A stretch of 64,000 nt of DNA from Cyclobacterium xiamenense (GCF_009467825.1 NZ_WIOK01000006.1:124001-188000); one strand, 5' to 3'; positions 35,147 through 45,031 are shown, counted from the first letter of the stretch. A program made the numbers and translations. The notes: generated from the letters alone by a model not told the origin.

Positions 35147-35761
35147 TCAATTAAACTCGACTGAATTTATCAAATGCATCATGTCCGTTTTGATGTATTC
35201 GATGACCGGTGCCAGGGAATCGTTTTTCACGGCTGTCTCAAAATACAGCGCGCCCCGCAAAAAATGCGCGGTGGAGTCGGTCACAAAAAACTGAAACTGG
35301 GTCGGCACTTCACCACTCAGTTCGGACACCAGTCCCGTATATCCGGTTGGAGTACGGACTACGCTCTCGTCGATTCCGTAGGCCTTGATCTGGTGTTTGA
35401 AGGTAAGCGTCAGGGCATCGTTTAGGTAGGACTTGAGGTTTTGCTGCCCACCAGTTATCGGTTTGTAGGTCAGGTGTACCCGCGCGCCAAGGGAACTATA
35501 GTGGAGATTGATCCAGTTTTTTTCGGCCATGTTAAAGGAGTCCGGCTCTACCTGTAAGTGTGTGGAATGCTGAAAGGTGTAGGGAAGATCCATCTCCAAT
35601 GCCTCAAACTCCCGCTCGGGGAGATCGATTCGGTTGTATCCCATGGGTCTGGGCACGTAAGTTTCGCCGCAGGCAACAAGAATCAATAGAAAAAGGAGCG
35701 CCATCCCTCCCATTGCCGGATGCCTGGCAGCATCTCCCGATCGGTGTTTTTTCCGCATCAT
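35147..35761 (-). CDS. gldD: Gliding motility lipoprotein GldD
   Basis: 204 residues. A hydrophobic stretch ends at LLILVAC, the lipobox, and the mature start contains RPMGYNRIDLPEREF. That and the VHLTYKPI and RTPTGYTGLV segments are characteristic of GldD, which is needed for gliding and for the type 9 secretion system in Bacteroidota. Met17 or Met20 could be the true start. The gldE gene, often adjacent, is not in this window. It overlaps the upstream nitroreductase gene by 1 base (TAATG), so it is translated from that operon. Confidence 0.85.
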   Translation of the reverse strand: MMRKKHRSGDAARHPAMGGMALLFLLILVACGETYVPRPMGYNRIDLPEREFEALEMDLPYTFQHSTHLQVEPDSFNMAEKNWINLHYSSLGARVHLTYKPITGGQQNLKSYLNDALTLTFKHQIKAYGIDESVVRTPTGYTGLVSELSGEVPTQFQFFVTDSTAHFLRGALYFETAVKNDSLAPVIEYIKTDMMHLINSVEFN

Positions 35762-36369
35762 TATTCCCTTACCCAGGTCACTTTTTCAGAAATCGGTTTC
35801 CGCTTGCCTTCCGGCCAACGATCGGAGGCAGGTTTGGCAACGTAGAAAAAGCCCATGAGCATGTCGGCCTCTTCCAAGCCAAAAAAGGGCTTTGCTTCCG
35901 GCCAGAAGGTGGGTCCACCGGTGCCCCAATAGGCCGCCAGACCGTGGGCACTCGCCGTCAGGTACATGTTTTGCACCGCCATGGAAACGGCCGCGATTTC
36001 CTCCATTTCGGGAAGATTGGCGCGAAGGTCCCGCTTCATCCCGATGGCGATGATATGGGAGGCTTTCAGCGGGTTTTCCTTAAATTTTGCGTAGGTAGCT
36101 TCGATAAATTTCCCGGTCTTTTCACTTCGCTCCTTGTACAGGTTGGATTGAAAATCTGCCAGCCGCTGTAGTCCTTGTCCAGAAAAGACCACAAACCTCC
36201 AGGGTTCTGTCAATTTATGGGTGGGTGCCCAGTTGGCATTCTCGAGCATTTCCAGAACGATGTGATCCTCCACCGGATCGTCCTCTTTGAACTGCGCCAC
36301 AAACTGAGACCTTCTGTTTCGGATGATCTTATTGACTTCTTCGGTATTAAATATGGGTCGATTATTCAT
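35761..36369 (-). CDS. Nitroreductase-family protein
   Basis: 202 residues, FMN-dependent, cytoplasmic. The N-terminus IIRNRRSQF is the FMN-phosphate-binding Arg cluster, NWAPTHKLTEPWRFVVFSG follows, and the late GLAAYWGTGGPTFW resembles the flavin loop. Reduction of nitro or quinone compounds is family inference. Its stop overlaps the gldD ATG by one base. The upstream gene (TonB receptor) ends 8 bases before it, so receptor, nitroreductase and gldD may form one transcript. Confidence 0.88.
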   Translation of the reverse strand: MNNRPIFNTEEVNKIIRNRRSQFVAQFKEDDPVEDHIVLEMLENANWAPTHKLTEPWRFVVFSGQGLQRLADFQSNLYKERSEKTGKFIEATYAKFKENPLKASHIIAIGMKRDLRANLPEMEEIAAVSMAVQNMYLTASAHGLAAYWGTGGPTFWPEAKPFFGLEEADMLMGFFYVAKPASDRWPEGKRKPISEKVTWVRE

Positions 36370-36376
36370 GTTTTTA

Positions 36377-38629
36377 CTAGTATTTTACTCCAACCTTTAT
36401 TCCGCCGTAAAAGTTTCTTGGTGCAGCAGGCTGAAAATACCTGCCACCAAAGGGGTTGAGATCATTCCCCAGGCTGTAATTGGCATTCCCCAGATTTTCT
36501 ACCCCGGCAAACACTTCCAGGTCCAGGCTGGTTCCTGCACTGCCTCTCCAACCAAGGCGGGTATTCAGCAGGTGGTAGGCTTCTTGATAGACCGTATTGG
36601 CGTCATTCAGTGGGGTATCGTCCACGAATTGATGGGTGAAATTCAGGTAAAATCCCGGTCGCGTACGCAGATCCACCTGATTCACGACAGTATGCGGGGC
36701 CACCCCGGTAAGGTCGTTTCCGGAGAAATCGTTTTCCCCTTTCATAAAGTCCGCAAAGGTAAAGAAATGCCCCGTATAGGTGTGGGTCAGCTTTAGCTCC
36801 TGGATAAAGGACAGTTGCTTTCGGATTAGGGCATAATCCACCAAGGCTTCAATGCCCTTTTGATCGGTCGCTCCGGCATTTCGGAAAAGAACGACGCCAT
36901 CCGGATTGGTAAAGGTAGTGATGGTCTCATCCAGCTTGAAGTAAAAGGCCGAGACGTCCACATTCACCCTTCCCTGCCGAAAGCTGGACCGGTAGCCAAC
37001 CTCGTAATTGATGCCTTTTTCGGCCTCAAGATCCAGGTTTATGGTTCCTTCGTTGGTCCGTACCTCGTCGATGGTGGGCGGTGAAAATCCCGAACTGATG
37101 CTCCCGTGAACGGCAGATTGTTCGTTCAGCTTCCCGGAAAGGGCTATTCTGGGCACAATCACCGGGTCGAAGGTGCGCCTGGCTTGGGAAGGCATCCCCC
37201 GGATAGCATCGATGTTTCGCGCAATATCAAAACTGGAAAAATTTTCACTCAAGCCCAACGTCAACAAAAACCGCTCGGATAACTCGGCTTCCAGCTGCTG
37301 AAAAAGAAAAGCCGTGCGGGTAAGCAGTTCGTCGCTAAACCGTACCGTGTCCGCCTGTCCGCCCCGGTTGCCGAAGTTTTGCGCCGCTGTGGTGGAAAAC
37401 TGGTACTCGCCTCCCCCAATTAAACGCACCGGAATGGACCCCCAATTGCCATCATAGGTAAAACTCGTCCTTCCACCGTAGCTAAATTGGGTTTCCTTTT
37501 TGTAATCCAGATTAAATGGGTTTTCGAAATCCACCGTGTTGATGTAGATGGAGGTTTTGTTGCTGAATTTGGGGTGAAACTGGTAGTCGTGCGAAACCAC
37601 CCCGTACATGGACTGCTGGTCAATGGATGCATTTTGTGCCGCGGATCCCGGTCTTGCCTGCTGGGGATTTTCGGCCACCTGACTGGCCGTGAGCGCACCG
37701 GGTAGTTCATAAAATAGATCCGAATACAACAGCTGTGTGGTAAGAAGCTGCTTTTCGGAAGGCTTAAAATGTCCGGTAAGCTGCACTACTTCCCGGTCCA
37801 TGGCCGTATGATCGCGGTAGCCATCGGCTTTTTGCCGGACATACGATACCTTGATCCCGCCTTCTTCCATTTGCTGGCTGAGGCCAAAGCGATACCGTGT
37901 CATGCCAAAATCGCCAAAAGACAGGTCTGTACTGATCCTGTTTTCCGTAATTTCAGGACTGCTGCTAAAACTGATCACGCCACCATTTCCCGCCCCATAG
38001 ATGCTTCCAGCAGGTCCCTTGATGATTTCTGTATTTTGCAGGTTGGCCACATCCAGCATGTTGAGCGGGGTGGTGCCATCCGCGGCTGTAAAGGGAATTC
38101 CGTTCCAATACACTTTCACGTTCCGTACGCCAAACGGCGCCCGTAACGAGCTTCCGCGGATCGAAATCCGGTAACTGGCAGGCGCCCGCTCTTCCACCCG
38201 GATACCCGGCTTGGTATTGAAGGCATGTACCACGGACGTCTCGTTGAAGCGAAACAAATCCGCCTCTGATACGCGCACGATTCCCGCTGCCTGCTCCAAG
38301 AGGGGACGCTCGGTTTCAAACGAACTGACCACCACCTCTGCCAATGCATTTGCCGCAGGCTGTAGGGAAACGACCAAAGTGCCCGAAACCGGAACAAGAA
38401 CTTCCTGACTCTCGTAAGCCACATGAGAAAAGCGTATTTCAGCAGCCTCCTCCAGGGATAGATTGACTTGTCCGTTTTCATCGGCCACAAACGACGGTAG
38501 GTTGTTTCCTTTCAATGAAACGAAGGGAACAGCTTCTCCGGATTGCGCATCAAGCACCTGAATACTTGTCTGTGCGAAGGTGATACATGGAAATAATACT
38601 ACGAGTAGTAACAGTAGGTTTCGAAACAT
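36377..38629 (-). CDS. TonB-dependent receptor (siderophore-type)
   Basis: 750 residues. Signal peptide, a carboxypeptidase-regulatory-like domain (IQVLDAQSGEAVPFVSLKG), plug (VVHAFNTKPGIRVEERAPAS ... IRGSSLRAPFGVRNVKVYWN, KGPAGSIYGAGNGGV) and barrel ending in YGGIKVGVKY. The plug pattern, with IRGSSLR and an IYG-GNGGV core, is of the ferric-siderophore type, but the ligand is unknown. No riboswitch is upstream; the gap to the divergent gluconate dehydrogenase subunit gene is 145 bases. Confidence 0.88.
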   Translation of the reverse strand: MFRNLLLLLVVLFPCITFAQTSIQVLDAQSGEAVPFVSLKGNNLPSFVADENGQVNLSLEEAAEIRFSHVAYESQEVLVPVSGTLVVSLQPAANALAEVVVSSFETERPLLEQAAGIVRVSEADLFRFNETSVVHAFNTKPGIRVEERAPASYRISIRGSSLRAPFGVRNVKVYWNGIPFTAADGTTPLNMLDVANLQNTEIIKGPAGSIYGAGNGGVISFSSSPEITENRISTDLSFGDFGMTRYRFGLSQQMEEGGIKVSYVRQKADGYRDHTAMDREVVQLTGHFKPSEKQLLTTQLLYSDLFYELPGALTASQVAENPQQARPGSAAQNASIDQQSMYGVVSHDYQFHPKFSNKTSIYINTVDFENPFNLDYKKETQFSYGGRTSFTYDGNWGSIPVRLIGGGEYQFSTTAAQNFGNRGGQADTVRFSDELLTRTAFLFQQLEAELSERFLLTLGLSENFSSFDIARNIDAIRGMPSQARRTFDPVIVPRIALSGKLNEQSAVHGSISSGFSPPTIDEVRTNEGTINLDLEAEKGINYEVGYRSSFRQGRVNVDVSAFYFKLDETITTFTNPDGVVLFRNAGATDQKGIEALVDYALIRKQLSFIQELKLTHTYTGHFFTFADFMKGENDFSGNDLTGVAPHTVVNQVDLRTRPGFYLNFTHQFVDDTPLNDANTVYQEAYHLLNTRLGWRGSAGTSLDLEVFAGVENLGNANYSLGNDLNPFGGRYFQPAAPRNFYGGIKVGVKY

Positions 38630-38774
38630 GCCTTATGGGTACAGTAATTAATGGAATACCGGGGTAAAATTAATTGATTTTTAGCGGAATCAACCACCGA
38701 TAAAAAAAACCTGTGGCAGGTAATCAAAAAATCAATAACTTGTTCCTCAGAAATCATCAAATCTACAATCAATT

Positions 38775-39314
38775 ATGGATAGAAGATCCGCCATGAAGCA
38801 ATTGGCTATCCTGACTGGCGGTGCGGTACTGATGCCGGCCTGCGACTTCAGTGAGGAATCCATCTTGCAAGCCTATCAAAACCTAAAGATAACCGCCTCT
38901 CAAAAAGAGCTGTTGACCCGAATCATCGCCACGGTATTTCCAGGAAAAGTCCTGAAATCGGGTCCGGACCTGCAGCTTCAGGATTTTGTCCTGGTGATGT
39001 GCAACGATTGCCTGGACAGGGGGCAACAGGAAACATTTGTCGCAGGCTTGCAGCAGTGGGAGGCGTTTTCGAACAACCAATATGGAAAGAAGTTTTCGCA
39101 AATGAATGCGACGGAAGCGGAAGACTGCCTGCGGGCTACATTGGCAATGGACGGAGAAGGGGACGAAAAAAAGAATGCAACCGCATTTATCAGCACAACC
39201 AAACGCTTCGCCCTGCAAGGGTACCTGAACTCCGAGTACTTCATGACAGAAATCAAACCGTACGAGTTGGTTCCGGCTCGCTTCTACGGAAGCAAAAAAA
39301 TTGAAACCGCATAA
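38775..39314 (+). CDS. Gluconate 2-dehydrogenase subunit 3-like protein
   Basis: 179 residues. The N-terminus MDRRSAMKQLAILTGGAVLM has an RR pair and ends at PAC, so it is a Tat-exported or lipidated protein. The rest is the DUF1206-like small-subunit fold of gluconate 2-dehydrogenase gamma subunits (KELLTRIIATVFPGK, then QYGKKFSQM). It is 18 bases before the GMC flavoprotein gene and is its natural partner, helping export and electron transfer. A heme subunit is not nearby. Confidence 0.88.
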   Translation: MDRRSAMKQLAILTGGAVLMPACDFSEESILQAYQNLKITASQKELLTRIIATVFPGKVLKSGPDLQLQDFVLVMCNDCLDRGQQETFVAGLQQWEAFSNNQYGKKFSQMNATEAEDCLRATLAMDGEGDEKKNATAFISTTKRFALQGYLNSEYFMTEIKPYELVPARFYGSKKIETA

Positions 39315-39332
39315 ATAAAAGAAACGCAGGCC

Positions 39333-41033
39333 ATGGCGAATTTGACCATAAAAAGTAAAAAAGACAACAGCTACGATGCCATCGTCATCGGTTCGGGAAT
39401 GAGTGGGGGATGGGCCGCAAAGGAACTTTGCGAAAAAGGCCTTAAAACCCTGGTCCTGGAGCGGGGACGGGAAGTAAAACACGTGCAGGATTACCCCACC
39501 ACCAATAAAATGCCCTGGGAGTTTGAACACCGGGGGACCATTCCCGAAGAAATCAAAAAGGAAAATCCGGTGGTGAGCCGCTGTTATGCCTTTCGGGAAG
39601 ACGCGCAGCATTTTTTTGTCAAAGATACCGAGCACCCCTACGTGCAGGAAAAACCCTTTGACTGGATCCGAGGCTACCAAACCGGAGGCAAATCCCTTTT
39701 GTGGGCCAGGCAGGTGCAACGGTGGAGCGACTTTGATTTCGAAGGTCCCGCCAGGGATGGATTCGCCGTGGATTGGCCCATCCGCTACCAAGACCTTGCG
39801 CCCTGGTACAGCCATGTAGAAAAGTTTATCGGCGTGTCCGGCAATAAGGACGGACGGGACAACCTGCCCGATGGGGAGTTTTTACCGCCCTTTGAACTGA
39901 CCGCCGGAGAACTGTATTTCAAGGACTTTCTGCGGAAAAACTACCCCGAACGGGAAATCATTGTGGCACGCTGTGCCCACATCACGGGCAACGCCGAATT
40001 CTATGCCAAACAGGGCAGAACGCTTTGCCAAAACCGAACCCTTTGCCAGCGCGGCTGCCCCTTTGGCGGCTATTTCAGCAGCAACTCCTCCACCCTTCCC
40101 TGGGCGGCAAAAACCGGAAACCTCAGCATGCAGCACCATGCCGTGGTTCATTCCATCATTTACGACGAGGCCAAAGGCAAAGCTACGGGTGTCCGGGTGG
40201 TTGATGCCAACACCAAAGAAACCACAGAATATTATGCCAAGGTAATCTTTTTGAATGCCAGTGCACTCAATACCAATCTGATCCTGTTGAACTCCACCTC
40301 AAGTCGCTTCCCCCAGGGGTTAGGCAATGACAGCGGGGTATTGGGTAAATACGTGGCCTTCCACAACTACCGGGCGGGGATTTCCGGAGAATTTGACGGG
40401 CTGAAGGAGTACACCACCGAAGGCAGAAGGCCGACTTCCGGCTATTTCCCCCGCTTCCGAAACGTCTACACGCAGGAAACCGATTTTCTTAGGGGCTATG
40501 CCGCCGGATTCAGCGCAAGTCGTAGCATGGTCAACGATTACTCCGGCATCGGTGAAGAACTGGAACGGGCCATGACCCGGGAGGAATACGGTCCCTGGCG
40601 GGTGGGTTCGCACATGATGGGCGAGACCATTCCCAAAGAAGCGAGTCAGGTAAGCCTGGACCCGGACAAAAAGGACGCCTGGGGCATTCCGCAGCTGCGG
40701 GTTTCTCTTGACTACGATGCCAATGACGAAGCCATGATTAAGGATTACCTGGAGCAAATGACCGAGATGTTTGAAGCCGCAGGCTTCACCAATATCCGAA
40801 CCCGGGATGACAAGCGAGCTCCAGGTCTGGATATCCATGAAATGGGGGGAGCCCGGATGGGCAAAGACCCCGAAACCTCGGTCCTTAACAAATGGAACCA
40901 GATTCATGCCTGCCCGAATGTTTACGTGACAGACGGCGCCTGCATGACTTCCACCAGTACACAAAATCCTTCACTAACCTATATGGCTTTTGCCGCCCGG
41001 GCGGTGGACCATGCCGTGAAGAATATGGGCTAA
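39333..41033 (+). CDS. GMC-family oxidoreductase (gluconate dehydrogenase-like flavoprotein)
   Basis: 566 residues. FAD-binding starts with AIVIGSGMSGGWAAKELCEKG and LVLERGREV. The central substrate domain has YQTGGKSLLWARQVQRWSD, and the C-terminal active site is EMGGARMG with the GMC His-type region, followed by YVTDGACMTSTSTQNPSLTYM. No own signal is visible; export with the small subunit encoded upstream is the standard mechanism. It would oxidise a sugar or sugar acid on the periplasmic side. It is followed by a strong terminator. Confidence 0.92.
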   Translation: MANLTIKSKKDNSYDAIVIGSGMSGGWAAKELCEKGLKTLVLERGREVKHVQDYPTTNKMPWEFEHRGTIPEEIKKENPVVSRCYAFREDAQHFFVKDTEHPYVQEKPFDWIRGYQTGGKSLLWARQVQRWSDFDFEGPARDGFAVDWPIRYQDLAPWYSHVEKFIGVSGNKDGRDNLPDGEFLPPFELTAGELYFKDFLRKNYPEREIIVARCAHITGNAEFYAKQGRTLCQNRTLCQRGCPFGGYFSSNSSTLPWAAKTGNLSMQHHAVVHSIIYDEAKGKATGVRVVDANTKETTEYYAKVIFLNASALNTNLILLNSTSSRFPQGLGNDSGVLGKYVAFHNYRAGISGEFDGLKEYTTEGRRPTSGYFPRFRNVYTQETDFLRGYAAGFSASRSMVNDYSGIGEELERAMTREEYGPWRVGSHMMGETIPKEASQVSLDPDKKDAWGIPQLRVSLDYDANDEAMIKDYLEQMTEMFEAAGFTNIRTRDDKRAPGLDIHEMGGARMGKDPETSVLNKWNQIHACPNVYVTDGACMTSTSTQNPSLTYMAFAARAVDHAVKNMG

Positions 41034-41056
41034 TTTGAAGCCTTTTCAGAAAATGT

Positions 41057-41096
41057 AAAAAGCCGACAGGGACTTGCGGGTGCCGTCGGCTTTTTT
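41057..41096 (+). terminator. Terminator after GMC gene
   Basis: A 10-bp inverted repeat, AAAAGCCGAC (41057-41066) with GTCGGCTTTT (41085-41094), then TTTT. Rho-independent type; strong on the plus strand. Confidence 0.85.
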
Positions 41097-41281
41097 GTTT
41101 ACTCCAAGGTATTACAAAAAATTGGCACCGGTCGTAGGCTTTCCTAAATCCAGCGAATTTAAACACTCTATAGCGAAATTTTTTTTCAAATTCGGCCAGA
41201 TTAAAACCGGATCAGGCTCCGGTGTTTTAAATCCGGCCCCTTTTATTTACCTTCGTTTTTTCAACAAGCAACCAACGACAC

Positions 41282-41650
41282 ATGGAACTAACCGGAAAGA
41301 TCATACAGGCACTGGAAGAGCAATCGGGTAACGGACGCAACGGTACCTGGAGAAAACGCGACTATATCCTGGAAACCCCGGGCCAATACCCGAAGAAGGT
41401 CTGCCTGACCGTATGGGGAGATAAAATCGATCAGTTTAATATCCAACCCGGCCAGGACATTACGGCCAGTATCGAAGTGGAAAGCCGTGAATACAACGGG
41501 CGTTGGTACACGGATGTTAAGATATGGCGGGTAAACAATGTGGACAACGGTACCGGAGGTGGTGGAGCGGCTTCCGGAAACCAAAAGCAGGACCAGCCTG
41601 ATGTCAGTACTTTCAGCGATGACAGCGAAGGGGATATTTTGCCGTTCTGA
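41282..41650 (+). CDS. DUF3127 domain protein
   Basis: 122 residues. The N-terminal 85 residues (MELTGKIIQALEEQSG ... VESREYNGRWYTDVKIWRV) are the DUF3127 domain, predicted to be an OB-fold and perhaps nucleic-acid binding. The tail is low-complexity and acidic, ending DDSEGDILPF. That end recalls the acidic protein-interaction tip of single-strand binding proteins (DDDIPF). A TACCTTCG -7-like box lies at 41248-41255. The role is unknown. Confidence 0.85.
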   Translation: MELTGKIIQALEEQSGNGRNGTWRKRDYILETPGQYPKKVCLTVWGDKIDQFNIQPGQDITASIEVESREYNGRWYTDVKIWRVNNVDNGTGGGGAASGNQKQDQPDVSTFSDDSEGDILPF

Positions 41651-41717
41651 TGCCGGCAATGTACGCGTTACGCGCATCGGTGCATTCATTGGCTAATGTA
41701 CCCTCGTACAGCCCATC

Positions 41718-42242
41718 CTAAAAAATGGATTCCGGCTTACTGACGGAAAATTCAACCATCCGTTTACGAAAGACTTTTTTAGGTTGGCAACGGGCAGACG
41801 ACAGGAGGTTGCAGGGAAGGTACATCTCCAGAAGCGTTTTGTTTTCGTTGATCGACAGGTCCGCCCAAGACTCCGGGTAAGGATTGACCTGGCTCAAAAG
41901 GTCCAAATCTCCATAGAGGAGTTGCCCCACATGGAGCCTGCGATCGGTTTCCTGAAGTAGGAGTCGCCTTCCCTCCAATTGGTAGGTCCCTTCCACAAAG
42001 AAGCGGTAGCCCAGTAGTCGATCCGCCCCGGGTTCCCGGTAACCCAGAAAGCGGGTGTAGTCACCGTTGTCAAAGAAGGTAAAGCTTTCCACCTGAACGA
42101 GAGAGAATCCAGCATGCTCGATGTCGTAGTCTTCTTCCCAGGTACCCTTGAGTGCTTCAGGAAGTAGGAGCTGCTCCGTATCGGTACATCCAAAAAGGGT
42201 TAGAAAAACTACGATTATTAGATATGCACGTTGCGTTTTCAT
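41718..42242 (-). CDS. Putative lipoprotein, function unknown
   Basis: 174 residues from the ATG at 42242 (an open frame runs on to 42377 without signal character). The lipobox is VFLTLFGC at residues 12-19. The mature part reads as a lipocalin-like beta-sheet with TFFDNGDYTRFLGYR and FFVEGTYQLEGRRLLLQE, resembling Bacteroidetes lipocalin-like lipoproteins (DUF4488-type). A Cys-rich end (CNLLSSARC) is unusual. No named family is claimed. Confidence 0.6.
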   Translation of the reverse strand: MKTQRAYLIIVVFLTLFGCTDTEQLLLPEALKGTWEEDYDIEHAGFSLVQVESFTFFDNGDYTRFLGYREPGADRLLGYRFFVEGTYQLEGRRLLLQETDRRLHVGQLLYGDLDLLSQVNPYPESWADLSINENKTLLEMYLPCNLLSSARCQPKKVFRKRMVEFSVSKPESIF

Positions 42243-42653
42243 TGGGGTGGGTGCCTTTTTATCATTATTCGTATTGATCCAAACAACTGTCCTGATATCC
42301 AATCGGTAATTTCCATAAAAAATAAATCGTTCCTTGATTTTTTCGGGGGAGGTTCCGTTGTCCTGCATACCGATCAAATGATTTCGTCGGGACTACCTTC
42401 AGGAAAAGACTTTATTCGAAAAACTTTTCACCGATTCCGATGGCGAACGTACTTCGGCAAGCTTGGTCAGGGGTGTTTCCCCATCATTCCCTGTAGGTGC
42501 TACTTTTTGGTTACACGTACCCCAGAACAAGGGGTGGCTTCTGTCTGACTGTAAAGCTAGCCTGTTGGATTGGCAACCGCACTGAAGCAAGGTCTGCAAT
42601 AAATATAGTTTTTTTTTCTATATTTATTCTAACCCCTTCAAAACCCAGTGCTT
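42243..42653. other. Gene-free stretch
   Basis: 411 bases between divergent genes. No plausible ORF over 60 codons in a supported frame and no RNA gene or hairpin terminator was seen. A weak -7-like TATATTTA lies at 42619-42626, 28 bases before the VWA gene start. The length is larger than needed for two promoters. Confidence 0.4.
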
Positions 42654-44048
42654 ATGAAATTTCTTCACTATCTTTTACTGATCGTTTTTCCAGTTGCTTC
42701 AGTATCAGCACAGGAAAGCAATGTGCGACCTCCGATTATTTTTATTTACGACGCCAGTGGTTCCATGTGGGGCCAACTCACTGGAAAAACCAAAATGGAT
42801 ATTGCCTCTGAGGTATTAACCGACGCCGTAAAAGAGCTTCCCGAAAATCAACAAATCGGTCTCGTAGCTTACGGACACCGAAATAAAGGCGATTGCAGGG
42901 ATGTGGAGTTCCTGGTGGATGTACGCGAAGGAACGAAACCGGCTTTCATTGCTGCATTGCGCTCGATCAAACCACTGGGCATGACGCCGTTGGCCTATGC
43001 CGCTTCCGTAGTCATAGATAGTTTAAGGGAAGCAAAAACCAATGCAACCGTCATTCTGGTTACGGACGGGATTGAATCCTGCGACGGTGACATTTGTGAA
43101 ATAGTAACGAAAGCAAAAAACGAAGGGATTGATTTTCGCTTGCATATTATCGGGTTTGGGCTGGTCGATGAAGACACGGAGCCATTGAAATGTGCTGCAA
43201 AGGCCGGTGAGGGACGGTATTTTCCGGCATCGGATGCCGCAGACCTGGGGGCGGTCTTGAATGAAGCGACTGCGGCCACCGTTGACCAACCTAAAAATAA
43301 CGTTTCGGTCTATACCGTAAAAAACGGGAAGCCCATTGACGCGCTCGTTGAGGCCTATGATATCGTTGCAAAGCGAGATCCCATACGTGCCCGTACGTAC
43401 GGCGATACGGCCTATTTCTATTTGCCGCCGAGCACGTACAATTTTGAGGTGAGGCCCCTCGAAGGCAGTGACATGAAAACCGTCACCGTTTCCGGAATAA
43501 AAAGTAGGGAAGATAGTCTGGTTCATGAAGAAATTAGTTTTGACGGTGGCAAAATCGGTATTTCTATCACCAATAACGGAGCGTACTGGGATGCCATGGT
43601 AAACGTGATCGATCAAACCGGGCAGGTAGCCGCTTCTGTTCGAACGTACAATGCAGCCAAAGAGATAGAGGTGAATCCAGGCTCGTACACGATCACCGTT
43701 CAGGCCCTCGCGATGAATGGTTTGGAAACCTTTGCTGAAATGGAAAATATTGCGATTGCCTCAGGAGGTACCACGCCGATTACCTATGATTTTCAGACAG
43801 GAACCGCCTTTATCGATGCACGTGTTGGTGACAAATCCATAGACAGCATTGTAACGATCAGGGAAGCCTCCTCCGGCAAAAGCGTAGCCGGGGGACGCAC
43901 CTACGAGCGGGGAAGAGACTTTCTACTTAACCCTGGTACGTACACGGTAAAAGTCGCTCCGATGGGTGCCTACAAGGACCGCGCTCCCCAGACCCTTACC
44001 GTGGAGGTGAAAACGTCCGAAAAACTAATAAAAACACTTACCTTCTGA
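42654..44048 (+). CDS. VWA-domain protein with Ig-like C-terminal repeats, exported
   Basis: 464 residues from the ATG at 42654. Signal peptide LLLIVFPVASVSA is followed by a von Willebrand A domain (about 25-215). The metal-ion site is DASGS (33-37), with PLGMTPLAYA supplying the Thr and LVTDGIESC the Asp. The remaining 240 residues hold three similar beta-rich segments, around VYTVKNGKPIDALVEAYD, VNVIDQTGQVAASVRTYN and VTIREASSGKSVAGGRTY, each with a PGTYTV/PSTYNF-like end. It is probably periplasmic or surface bound and binds a partner. The membrane protein gene starts 2 bases later. Confidence 0.85.
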   Translation: MKFLHYLLLIVFPVASVSAQESNVRPPIIFIYDASGSMWGQLTGKTKMDIASEVLTDAVKELPENQQIGLVAYGHRNKGDCRDVEFLVDVREGTKPAFIAALRSIKPLGMTPLAYAASVVIDSLREAKTNATVILVTDGIESCDGDICEIVTKAKNEGIDFRLHIIGFGLVDEDTEPLKCAAKAGEGRYFPASDAADLGAVLNEATAATVDQPKNNVSVYTVKNGKPIDALVEAYDIVAKRDPIRARTYGDTAYFYLPPSTYNFEVRPLEGSDMKTVTVSGIKSREDSLVHEEISFDGGKIGISITNNGAYWDAMVNVIDQTGQVAASVRTYNAAKEIEVNPGSYTITVQALAMNGLETFAEMENIAIASGGTTPITYDFQTGTAFIDARVGDKSIDSIVTIREASSGKSVAGGRTYERGRDFLLNPGTYTVKVAPMGAYKDRAPQTLTVEVKTSEKLIKTLTF

Positions 44049-44050
44049 TC

Positions 44051-45031
44051 ATGAAAAAGCTACTAAAACCCGCCAGCCTGTTATTTAACCTCCTTAGCCT
44101 GCTGGTCTTCTTTCTAGTCGGAGTATATATAGCGGGGTGGATCGGAGCCGGAAAAAACCAGGGACTGGCCGCCGGCGCCATTGTTTTGGGTTGGGGAGTC
44201 CTGTTTGCAGGATTGGCCTTTATCGTCTCGTTTTTTCTCACCTACCACCTTGTTCACAAAAAGATCGTGATCGGAAACTGGGTGTTGTTGGGTTGCCTGC
44301 TTTTGGGATATGGCATTACCCACTACCGGTACCAGCAACGACAAGAAATCCGGGAAGAGGAAAGCGGACCTTACCGGGATAAACCGACTGTTCCTATCCA
44401 AAAGCCCGATCAACAGGGCATGCTGACTTCTTTGGTAAGCGGAATGTCCCGCACGCAAAACCAAAATGCCGATGCAGGTATGGGATTTTTTAGCCCCAAT
44501 ATCTTTGACAACCCCACCCTTTATTTCTACAGCCGCCCGAATTTGGAGAAATCCATTCTCGAGCATGCGCCCTACGACAGCGTCACGTTTATTAAGAATG
44601 AATACAACCAGTTTGAAATCGCGACCGCCCCTCCCTGGCTGGTTCCGGAAATCCTGAAAATGGACTACGATATCCTCTATTTTAAAATCAAGAGTGTTAC
44701 CGAAGAATTCGTGGAAGTGATTGTAAATGTACAAACCGGGCAAACCGCGTACGTGAGCAAACAGGCGGGAAAGGTGATGTACTGGCCGGAATTTTTGCTC
44801 CGGGTAAATTCGGTGGAGTTCCTACCGGGTGTCGATGCAAGCATTCGCGCCCGTCCCCTTCCTACAGCGGGAATCATACAGACCTCTTACGAATATTTGC
44901 GGCCGATACGAGTCGAGGATGATTGGGCCGAGGTATTTTTGATGAATGGAGACTTTAAAAAAGTGGGCACCGGCTGGATACAGTGGAAGCGAAACGACGA
45001 ATTGCTTATTCGTCACAATTTGTTCAGTTGA
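44051..45031 (+). CDS. Membrane protein, function unknown, partner of the VWA gene
   Basis: 326 residues. Three hydrophobic helices occupy the first 95 residues (LLFNLLSLLVFFLVGVYIAG, GLAAGAIVLGWGVLFAGLAF, WVLLGCLLLGYGITHYR). A charged linker follows, then a soluble 180-residue domain (LYFYSRPNLEKSILEHAPYD, VNVQTGQTAYVSKQAGKVMYW, EDDWAEVFLMNGDFKKVG) that may be SH3-like. No family is recognised. It begins 2 bases after the VWA stop, so the two are translationally coupled and probably form an envelope complex. Confidence 0.65.
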   Translation: MKKLLKPASLLFNLLSLLVFFLVGVYIAGWIGAGKNQGLAAGAIVLGWGVLFAGLAFIVSFFLTYHLVHKKIVIGNWVLLGCLLLGYGITHYRYQQRQEIREEESGPYRDKPTVPIQKPDQQGMLTSLVSGMSRTQNQNADAGMGFFSPNIFDNPTLYFYSRPNLEKSILEHAPYDSVTFIKNEYNQFEIATAPPWLVPEILKMDYDILYFKIKSVTEEFVEVIVNVQTGQTAYVSKQAGKVMYWPEFLLRVNSVEFLPGVDASIRARPLPTAGIIQTSYEYLRPIRVEDDWAEVFLMNGDFKKVGTGWIQWKRNDELLIRHNLFS

